A stretch of DNA of 64,000 nt from Deltaproteobacteria bacterium. Its GTDB lineage: Bacteria > Desulfobacterota > GWC2-55-46 > DRQE01. Where the stretch lies: the NCBI GenBank assembly GCA_015492245.1, contig WGFM01000002.1, positions 124,001-188,000 on the forward strand. The letters are read 5' to 3'. The first letter of the stretch is position 1. Each line of letters starts with the position of its first letter. Made by a program: the position numbers and the translations under genes. This document shows positions 24,267 to 31,232 of the stretch, one piece after another. The notes beneath the pieces are model-generated. The model saw only the letters and a list, made by a program, of their open reading frames with translations. It made no database searches and had not been told where the DNA came from.

Positions 24267-24821
24267 ATGGGATACAGGTATGAACTCAGGTTCAGTGGCT
24301 CCGGTGGCCAGGGTATGATACTGGCAGGTATCATAATGGCAGAGGCCGCCTGCATATACGAGGACAAGATGGCTGTGCAGAGCCAGTCCTATGGACCAGA
24401 ATCGAGAGGTGGTGCAAGTAAATCAGAGGTTGTCATAAGCGATGAGCCCATAGACTACCCAAAGGCCACCAGCATAGACTGCATGCTCGCACTCACACAG
24501 GAGGCCTGTTCCAAGTACCATAAGGACATAAAGAAAGATGGCATCCTGCTCGTTGATACAGAGATGGTAGCGGAGGTGCCACAGGGAGACTTCAAGGTCT
24601 ACGAGGCACCCATCATAGAGAGTGCAAGAGAGGAGTTCGGAAAGACCATAGTTGCCAATATAATATCCCTTGGGATGATAACAGAGTTTACAGGGGTGGT
24701 AAGCAAAGAGGCCATAGAGAAGGCAGTGCTTGCAAGGGTGCCAGAGGCATTCAAGGATCTTAACAGAAGGGCACTCCACTTCGGCTTCGAGAAGGCAAAG
24801 GAGCTTAAAGGGAAAGAGTGA
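24267..24821 (+). CDS. korC: 2-oxoglutarate:ferredoxin oxidoreductase gamma subunit
   Basis: A 184-residue protein with the gamma-domain motif RFSGSGGQGMILAGIIMAEA, then QSQSYGPESRGGASKSEVVI, which is highly typical of KorC/VorC. It binds the CoA part of the substrate in this enzyme family. It is the last gene before the strong terminator at 24858. AAGGAGAGGG lies upstream of its ATG. Confidence 0.94.
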   Translation: MGYRYELRFSGSGGQGMILAGIIMAEAACIYEDKMAVQSQSYGPESRGGASKSEVVISDEPIDYPKATSIDCMLALTQEACSKYHKDIKKDGILLVDTEMVAEVPQGDFKVYEAPIIESAREEFGKTIVANIISLGMITEFTGVVSKEAIEKAVLARVPEAFKDLNRRALHFGFEKAKELKGKE

Positions 24822-24857
24822 GCCAGCTGGACATGCCACGGAGTTTGATTATAATCT

Positions 24858-24898
24858 GAGGGAGGATTGAACCGGTCAATCCTCCCTCTTGTTTTTTT
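24858..24898 (+). terminator. Strong rho-independent terminator after korC
   Basis: A perfect 13-bp stem pairs 24858-24870 (GAGGGAGGATTGA) with 24876-24888 around ACCGG, followed by TTGTTTTTTT. It closes the mdh-to-korC run. The second fumarate reductase set begins 26 bases later, so it needs its own promoter or read-through. Confidence 0.92.
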
Positions 24899-24923
24899 CG
24901 ACAAAAGAGCCGAAGGGGAATCC

Positions 24924-26597
24924 ATGGTTACCCATGATGTGATAGTTGTTGGTGCAGGGCTTGCGGGGATGCGGGCAAGTGTGGAGATCGCCAGAGAGGG
25001 TCTGAGCGTGGGGCTTGTCTCAAAGGTGCACCCTGTAAGGAGCCACTCTGTGGCAGCCCAGGGTGGGATAAATGCGGCCATGAGACCCACAGACTCCTGG
25101 GAGAACCACATGTTCGATACCGTGAAGGGTAGTGATTACCTCGGAGACCAGGACGCCATAGAGACACTCTGCAGGGAGGCCCCCGAGGATATAATGGAGC
25201 TCGAAAGGATGGGGGCAGTCTTCAGCCGTGATGCAGAGGGTAAGATAGCCCAGCGGCCCTTCGGTGGACAGGGATACCCCAGGACATGCTATCTTGCAGA
25301 TAGAACAGGCCATGGGCTGGTGCATCTCATGTATGAACAGCTCATGAAACACAATGTATGCCTCTATGAAGAGTGGCATGTGGTAAAGATAGTGGTTGAA
25401 GACGGCACGGTAAGAGGGGTGGTCTCACTCGAGTTTGCAACGGGAAAGCTGCATCGTCTCCACTCCAGGGCGGTTATTGTTGCAACAGGTGGTTACGGCA
25501 GGGTCTTCAGGTCAACCACCAATGCACTTACCTCCACAGGCGATGGCATGGCACTGGCACTCAGGGCAGGTGCCACGCTCATGGACATGGAGTTTGTCCA
25601 GTTCCATCCCACGACCCTCAAGCGCACGGGTATACTCATAACAGAGGGGGCAAGGGGAGAGGGCGGATACCTTGTGAACTCTGAAGGTGAGCGGTTCATG
25701 AAGCGCTATGCCCCCCAGAAGCTCGAGCTCGCAAGTAGAGATGTTGTGTCCCGCGCAGAACAGCAGGAGGTAGAAGAGGGTAGAGGTGTGGATGGCTGCG
25801 TGCTCCTCGACTTGAGGCACCTCGGTGAGGACAGGATAAACGAGAGACTTCCGCAGATACGAGAGCTCGCTATAGCCTTTGCAGGGGTGGATCCGGTAAG
25901 AGAACCCATACCCATAAAGCCAGGGGTGCATTACTCCATGGGAGGGGTCATGACAGATGTGTGGGGAAGAACCCCTGTTGAGGGACTCTATGCCTGTGGA
26001 GAGGCAGCCTGTGTGAGTGTGCACGGGGCGAACAGGCTCGGTGGAAACTCGCTACTTGAGACCATAGTGTTCGGCAGAAGGACAGGCAGAAGTGCCGCAG
26101 AATATGTGGTCTCCATACCCTTCAGACCCTTCCCTGACAGGGCACTCGCAGATGCTGCCCGTGAGATTGCCACCATAATGAACCGCACAGAGGGTGAACT
26201 CTTCACCACCATAAGGGATGAGGCAAAGGCCACAATGGAGGCTCACTGTGGCATATTCAGAGATGAGCAGAGACTCGTAAGAGGGCTTGAGAAGATAAGA
26301 GAGATTAGAAAGAGGTATGAGAACAATGTGTTCCTCTCCTCAAGACAGAATAGCTACAACACAGAACTTGTGAACATAATAGAGACCGCCAACATACTGG
26401 AACTTTCGGAGGTGATACTCCTGAGTGCCCTTGACAGAAAGGAGAGCCGTGGTGCACACTATAGAAGAGACTACCCCGAAAGGGATGACGAGGGCTGGCT
26501 TAAGCACACACTCGTTGCCATAGAGGATGGCGCCTACAGGATAGGATACAAACCAGTGGTTATAACAAGGTTCAAACCAACGGAGCGCAGATACTGA
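24924..26597 (+). CDS. sdhA: Fumarate reductase/succinate dehydrogenase flavoprotein (second set)
   Basis: A 557-residue protein from ATG 24924 (an in-frame start at 24867 would lie inside the terminator). The FAD motif VIVVGAGLAGMRASVEIA is followed by RSHSVAAQGGINAAM with the histidine for covalent FAD. PRTCYLADRTGH, QFHPTTLKRTGILITEGARG, HYSMGGVMTD and GANRLGGNSLLETIVFGRR follow. It is therefore a classical SdhA/FrdA flavoprotein. The following genes encode the Fe-S subunit and a CCG-domain subunit, with no membrane anchor, so this looks like the SdhABE-like (type E) form. The direction of the reaction is not determined by sequence. Confidence 0.88.
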   Translation: MVTHDVIVVGAGLAGMRASVEIAREGLSVGLVSKVHPVRSHSVAAQGGINAAMRPTDSWENHMFDTVKGSDYLGDQDAIETLCREAPEDIMELERMGAVFSRDAEGKIAQRPFGGQGYPRTCYLADRTGHGLVHLMYEQLMKHNVCLYEEWHVVKIVVEDGTVRGVVSLEFATGKLHRLHSRAVIVATGGYGRVFRSTTNALTSTGDGMALALRAGATLMDMEFVQFHPTTLKRTGILITEGARGEGGYLVNSEGERFMKRYAPQKLELASRDVVSRAEQQEVEEGRGVDGCVLLDLRHLGEDRINERLPQIRELAIAFAGVDPVREPIPIKPGVHYSMGGVMTDVWGRTPVEGLYACGEAACVSVHGANRLGGNSLLETIVFGRRTGRSAAEYVVSIPFRPFPDRALADAAREIATIMNRTEGELFTTIRDEAKATMEAHCGIFRDEQRLVRGLEKIREIRKRYENNVFLSSRQNSYNTELVNIIETANILELSEVILLSALDRKESRGAHYRRDYPERDDEGWLKHTLVAIEDGAYRIGYKPVVITRFKPTERRY

Positions 26598-26599
26598 CC

Positions 26600-27553
26600 A
26601 TGGCTACAAGGGTAAAGTTCATCGTAAAGAGGTTCGACCCTGAACGCCACAAAGACCCCTACTGGCAGGGCTACACCCTGGATGTTGAAGAGGGTATGAC
26701 CGTCCTTGAAGCCCTTCTTAAGTTGTCCACAACAGAGGATACAACACTTGCATTCCGGCGTTCCTGCAGAAGTGCCATCTGTGGTTCCTGTGCCATGACC
26801 ATAAACGGCTATCCAGGGCTTGCCTGCAATACACAGGTTATGGATGAACACAGAAGAAAGGGCGAGGTGGTGCTGGAACCCCTCAGGAACCATACTGTAA
26901 CAAAGGACCTTCTGGTGGATATGACACCCTTCTGGAACAGGATGGAGAGGATAACCCCATACCTCATGCCGGCACGGAAGCCGGAAGGGGGCTGGAAGAT
27001 AACAAAGAGGGAGGAAGAAAAGATAGACAGGGCACAGCGCTGTATAATGTGTGGCTCGTGCAATGCGGTGTGTAACACCCAGCAGATAGACCCCCACTTT
27101 ACAGGCCCCTCTGCACTGGTCAAGGCCTGGCGGTTCGTGGGAGATGTGAGGGAGAAGGAGAAGAGAAAGAGGCTGTTGCACCTCAGTGATGAGCACGGTA
27201 TGTGGGATTGCACACGGTGCATACACTGCACAGAATACTGCCCCAAGGGGGTGGAACCCCTTGAGACCATAGAGAGATTAAGGCAGAAGGCGATGAAAGA
27301 GAGGATCAAGGGCAACCCCGGAGCAAAACATGTTATGGCACTTGTGGACTCTGTAAGAAGGGTTGGTAGACTCGATGAGGCAGCCATGACATTCAAGACC
27401 CTGGGGCTGCTGAGGTCCATAGGGATGATACCCTTTGGGCTCAAGATGGAGATACACGGAAAGATGCCACACCCCATACTCTTCCCAGTGATAGATAATA
27501 TAGAGGAGGTAAGAAAGATATACAAGAAGATTAGAGAAGATGAAGAAGAATAG
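26600..27553 (+). CDS. sdhB: Fumarate reductase/succinate dehydrogenase iron-sulfur subunit (second set)
   Basis: A 317-residue protein starting three bases after the flavoprotein. The [2Fe-2S] site is CRSAICGSCAMTINGYPGLAC. Then come CIMCGSCNAVC and CTRCIHCTEYCP. The long tail after the last cluster motif (about 95 residues) exceeds that of E. coli SdhB and is common in the forms paired with a CCG-domain subunit. It relays electrons from FAD to the SdhE-like partner. Confidence 0.9.
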   Translation: MATRVKFIVKRFDPERHKDPYWQGYTLDVEEGMTVLEALLKLSTTEDTTLAFRRSCRSAICGSCAMTINGYPGLACNTQVMDEHRRKGEVVLEPLRNHTVTKDLLVDMTPFWNRMERITPYLMPARKPEGGWKITKREEEKIDRAQRCIMCGSCNAVCNTQQIDPHFTGPSALVKAWRFVGDVREKEKRKRLLHLSDEHGMWDCTRCIHCTEYCPKGVEPLETIERLRQKAMKERIKGNPGAKHVMALVDSVRRVGRLDEAAMTFKTLGLLRSIGMIPFGLKMEIHGKMPHPILFPVIDNIEEVRKIYKKIREDEEE

Positions 27554-27559
27554 AGAAAG

Positions 27560-28435
27560 ATGACCAGGCTAAGGTATGCATACTATCCAGGATGTGCCTC
27601 CCAGGCCATAACAAAAGAGGCCGACCTTACCACAAGACGGGTGGCAGAACTCCTGGGTATAGAGCTCATAGATATGCCAGCGGCAAACTGCTGTGGGGCA
27701 GGCCTGCTCAAGGACTACAACCTTGAACTTCACCTTGCACTGAACACCCGTATATTCCTGCAGGCAGAAAGTATGGGGCTTGATATACTCACCATATGTT
27801 CCACCTGTTTTATGACCATGAATACGGCACGAAAGGAACTCGAAGACAACCCACAGCTTCTTGAGAAGACCAACAGGGTGCTTCGTGAGACCACAGGGGC
27901 TGAATACACAGGGAGGGTCAGGGTCAACCACCTTCTGTGGGCACTAAGGGATGACTATGGCTTCGAGAGGCTGAAGAGAGAGGTGAAAAACCCTCTCTCA
28001 CACCTGAGGATTGCACCCTTCTATGGATGCCACATACTGAGGCCCTCAGATGCCCTCGGGTTCGAAGACCCACGGGAGCCAGTCTCTCTTGAAGAACTTA
28101 TAGATGTGGTGGGTGCAAGGGCTGTGGATTACGGAGGCAGAACCCTCTGCTGCGGGTTCCAGACAGACCTTGTGAACCCGGAGACCGCCATAAAGATGAC
28201 TGCACGAAGGCTCGAAGAGGCAAAAATTGCAGAGGCAGATTGTCTGCTCACACCCTGCCCCTTCTGCCACATAAACCTCGATAGCTACCAGGAGATGGCA
28301 GAAAAGAAGGTGGAGAAGAAGTTCACACTGCCTGTATTCCATCTTGCACAGGTGGTAGGCCTCTCACTTGGACTTGCACCAGAGGAGGTGGGACTCCACC
28401 GCCATCTCATATCAGCAGAGGATATATTGCAATAG
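27560..28435 (+). CDS. CCG-domain subunit of the second Sdh/Frd set (SdhE/HdrB-like)
   Basis: A 291-residue protein. The first CCG domain has YYPGCASQ, NCCGAGL and CSTCFM; the second has FYGCHIL, LCCGFQTD and CPFCHIN. It is paralogous in plan to hdrB in this window. In type-E succinate:quinone reductases the CCG subunit replaces the heme-containing anchor and mediates contact with quinone or another carrier. No amphipathic anchor is obvious to me in this sequence, so membrane attachment is uncertain. It begins six bases after sdhB. Confidence 0.85.
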   Translation: MTRLRYAYYPGCASQAITKEADLTTRRVAELLGIELIDMPAANCCGAGLLKDYNLELHLALNTRIFLQAESMGLDILTICSTCFMTMNTARKELEDNPQLLEKTNRVLRETTGAEYTGRVRVNHLLWALRDDYGFERLKREVKNPLSHLRIAPFYGCHILRPSDALGFEDPREPVSLEELIDVVGARAVDYGGRTLCCGFQTDLVNPETAIKMTARRLEEAKIAEADCLLTPCPFCHINLDSYQEMAEKKVEKKFTLPVFHLAQVVGLSLGLAPEEVGLHRHLISAEDILQ

Positions 28436-28482
28436 CGGAGACCATAACACCATGTGGATGGCTGTTAAGAGCCGATGGGGGG

Positions 28483-29019
28483 TTACCTTCTCTCGTAGGT
28501 TCCCATGGTTCTTGCCTCACCAAGGATGTGTCCTTCTATGGCAGCCTCAACCTCTCCTTTGGCCGCACCAGGTGGAAGCCCTGTAGAGGGTATATCCAGG
28601 GCCCGGAGGATGAAAAAATACCTGTGTGGACCGTGCCCCCGGGGAGGACAGGGCCCACCATAGCCTATCCTTCCAAAGTCGTTTATGCCCTGTTTTGTGC
28701 CATCCTCAAGTTCACCCCTCGAAGGAAGAGCCTCTGGAAGGGCATCCCTTTCAGCAGGTATGTCGTATACCACCCAGTGGGTAAATGTGCCAACAGGGGC
28801 ATCAGGGTCTTCCACAATGAGGACAAAGCTCTTTGTGCCAGATGGCACACCATGCCACTTCAGTGCCGGAGACATGTCTCTACCCTCACAGCTGTACCGG
28901 CCCGGTATCCTGGAGCCCTCAGCAAAGGCATCGCTCTCTATCGTTAATGCCATGGCACCACCCCCTCTCAAGGCCAGAACCAGTATAAACCCCACAAGGG
29001 CCCACCATATGGTATTCAT
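28483..29019 (-). CDS. YbhB/YbcL family (PEBP-like) exported protein
   Basis: A protein of 178 residues from ATG 29019; a start at 29034 would add five residues. It has an N-terminal hydrophobic segment (about residues 5-22), then the PEBP fold: MALTIESDAFAEGSRIP, RYSCEGRDMSPALKWHGVP, VLIVEDPDAPVGTFTHWVVY, GYGGPCPPRGHGPHRYFF. DPDAP and GPCPP-GHGPHRY are the conserved ligand-site motifs. Bacterial members have no well-defined function. It is downstream of secG on the minus strand and convergent with the sdh genes. Confidence 0.85.
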   Translation of the reverse strand: MNTIWWALVGFILVLALRGGGAMALTIESDAFAEGSRIPGRYSCEGRDMSPALKWHGVPSGTKSFVLIVEDPDAPVGTFTHWVVYDIPAERDALPEALPSRGELEDGTKQGINDFGRIGYGGPCPPRGHGPHRYFFILRALDIPSTGLPPGAAKGEVEAAIEGHILGEARTMGTYERR

Positions 29020-29064
29020 ACCAGAATTATACACCCTCCAGGAGATGTTGCAACACCAGATGGT

Positions 29065-29379
29065 CTATTCTGGTTCTTCTGTCTTCTCCTGGGGAGGGGC
29101 GGGTGTGGTCTCCACAACAGGCACATCCTGTATGAGAGAAGAGTCTTCCTTCAGCCCTGACAGATAGGTGAGATAAAGAGAGGTAAGCATGAATACAACG
29201 GCACAGGCTATGGTAATCTTGGCAAGGAAAGAGGTGGGCCCTGTGGCTCCAAACAGTGCCTGACTCGATGTGGCACCAAAACTGGAGCCTATGCTGGCAC
29301 CCTTGCCCGCCTGAAGCAGGATTGTTACCACCAGAAAGATGCTTACAATAACATGTATGGCAATTATCAGTGTGTCCAT
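29065..29379 (-). CDS. secG: Protein-export membrane protein SecG
   Basis: A 104-residue protein with two membrane segments (about residues 3-22 and 54-73). Between them lies the conserved LLQAGKGASIGSSFG and the loop ATSSQALFGATGPTSFLAK. The C-terminus is a low-complexity Pro/Glu/Thr tail. SecG is the non-essential third component of the SecYEG translocon. Instead of a ribosome binding site, a TATAAT element lies six bases before the ATG, so its transcript may be leaderless or nearly so. Confidence 0.93.
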   Translation of the reverse strand: MDTLIIAIHVIVSIFLVVTILLQAGKGASIGSSFGATSSQALFGATGPTSFLAKITIACAVVFMLTSLYLTYLSGLKEDSSLIQDVPVVETTPAPPQEKTEEPE

Positions 29380-29384
29380 AGGAT

Positions 29385-29413
29385 ATTATATTAAAAAACA
29401 ACTCGTCACAAAA
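29385..29413 (-). promoter_or_regulatory. Putative secG promoter immediately before the start codon
   Basis: On the minus strand TATAAT lies at 29385-29390, six bases from the secG ATG. A weak TTGTGA-like -35 lies 15-16 bases upstream. The distance predicts a start of transcription at or next to the ATG. Confidence 0.4.
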
Positions 29414-29590
29414 AGCAAGTAAAAAACCCCGACAGAACAAAAAACTTGCAATCTTCTGTATAAAGAATTAAGATTTCCCTGATAAGGTTGAAATAAAGAG
29501 GTGGCTTGTGTCATTCTTTTCTTGCTCTCGAAAAAGAGATGGATACTACCCTTGTGGGGAGTAAATCTCATCCGGAGAAATGTTTGAAAT

Positions 29591-31228
29591 ATGAAAATAT
29601 CTTCCAATACCTTTACCATATCAAGAAAGTTTGCAGTTCTGCTCCTGTTCTTTTCTATCCTCTTTATAGTGGATTCATATCTTATAACCCGTAAGAGCGA
29701 TGGTTTCAAGCTCTATACCGAGATGGAACACAAACTCTCGCTTCTATTGACGGATATTGTAAGGGCAGAATACATGCTCGACATATTCGTTGTGGCACGC
29801 CATCTGGAAGATGGTGTGCCAGAGACGATAAAGAGGGATGTGAGGAAGATCGACAAGGAGATCGAAGAGGTTATAAGTTTCGGTGCACAGATGTTCGGTA
29901 ATGACAATGTATACAGAGGTATTGTGAGTTCTGTGAGGGAGAACTGGACCGCTGTAAAGGAGCAGATAAAAAGACTCGATGGTGTGGAGACGGAAGAGGA
30001 GACACTCCTTGTGCACAACTCTGTGGATACACACGCCATAATGCTTCGTGAGGATATTGAGCGATTCATGAACCTTGTTGGAGAGAGGGCAAATGTCTCG
30101 CTGGTGGAGAGAAGAAACTATACACTGTTTGTCCTTCTCCTGTCTCTTGCACTGGGCCTGGCAGCCGGCAGTATCTTCCTGTACAAGGTCATCTTCCCTC
30201 TGGACAGGTTTTATCTCCATATGCTTTCTACCTTCAAGGGTAGAAAGGACGAATGGCAGGAGGATATGAGAGGGGATATAGGTGGTATAGCCGAGGCGTT
30301 CAACACAGCAATGGCAAAGATGGAAGAGGTGCGGATGGATGCCAGCAAAAAGTTTCACTATATGGAGCAGAGAGTAGACCAGATGGAAAAGAAGATGGCG
30401 TCCATAAAAGAGCTTACGGCCATACTGGCAGGCTCTATTTCGCAGTATGAAGTCTTCATGGGGGCAATAGCAGAGGTTACGAAAACCATGGGGGCCAGTG
30501 CCTGTGCAGTATATATTAAAGAGGGAACACAATATAGGCTTAGTGTGTCCAAGGGTTTCTCCAGGGTCTTCTTCTACAGGGCCGAAAATTTTCCCGCAAG
30601 AGAGAGGGACTCTTTCAATACCACAAGCCCGCTTGTGTTCAAAGATGTGGTCAAGTATCCTGAAGGGAAACTGAATGGCATACTCTTATCAGAGGATATA
30701 AAGAGCTACATATGTGTGCCCATACTGTATGGAGATAGTGTGCAGGGCTATTTCGATGTGGCCTTCAAGGATGAGGTTGCACCTTCAGAAGAAGAGCTTC
30801 TGTATCTACAGTCCATAGCCACCCATTGTGGTGTAGCTATAGTTCATTCACTGGTATGCCTCGATGAGAGAAACAAGAGATTGTTCATGGAGCGTATAAT
30901 AGAGCATATGCCAGCTGGTGTGGCTGTGTTCGATAGAGATGGCACATGCGTGCTCCTGAACGACGGGTTCAAACAGTTTCTTGGATGTGATGTGAGGTGT
31001 GAACTGCGGGGAAATTACAACATCTTCGAAGACGACTACATGGAAGAACTCGGCATACTGCCAAAGCTCAAAAGGGTTTATGAGGGTAACCATGTGGAAC
31101 TGGTTACCATACCACACAGACCACATGACGGAGAAAAGGTGAGGGTGATAGGTTGCCCTGTGTATGAGGCTGGTGGAAGCATATCATACATATTGCTTGT
31201 ATGTAATCGATTGAGAGGGGAGTTGTGA
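29591..31228 (+). CDS. Membrane sensor protein with GAF and PAS domains, no kinase domain
   Basis: A 545-residue protein. A first membrane segment (residues about 12-32), a periplasmic helical region (about 35-175), a second membrane segment (about 176-197), a coiled-coil linker, a GAF domain (about 275-425, ending LYLQSIATHCGVAIVHS) and a C-terminal PAS domain (about 432-540, IEHMPAGVAVFDRDG and LVCNRL) follow in order. No histidine-kinase, GGDEF or EAL part is present. It ends five bases before the hybrid kinase gene, which makes the kinase its probable partner. A free sensor of this form may act through contact with the kinase. Confidence 0.75.
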   Translation: MKISSNTFTISRKFAVLLLFFSILFIVDSYLITRKSDGFKLYTEMEHKLSLLLTDIVRAEYMLDIFVVARHLEDGVPETIKRDVRKIDKEIEEVISFGAQMFGNDNVYRGIVSSVRENWTAVKEQIKRLDGVETEEETLLVHNSVDTHAIMLREDIERFMNLVGERANVSLVERRNYTLFVLLLSLALGLAAGSIFLYKVIFPLDRFYLHMLSTFKGRKDEWQEDMRGDIGGIAEAFNTAMAKMEEVRMDASKKFHYMEQRVDQMEKKMASIKELTAILAGSISQYEVFMGAIAEVTKTMGASACAVYIKEGTQYRLSVSKGFSRVFFYRAENFPARERDSFNTTSPLVFKDVVKYPEGKLNGILLSEDIKSYICVPILYGDSVQGYFDVAFKDEVAPSEEELLYLQSIATHCGVAIVHSLVCLDERNKRLFMERIIEHMPAGVAVFDRDGTCVLLNDGFKQFLGCDVRCELRGNYNIFEDDYMEELGILPKLKRVYEGNHVELVTIPHRPHDGEKVRVIGCPVYEAGGSISYILLVCNRLRGEL

Positions 31229-31232
31229 GCAG

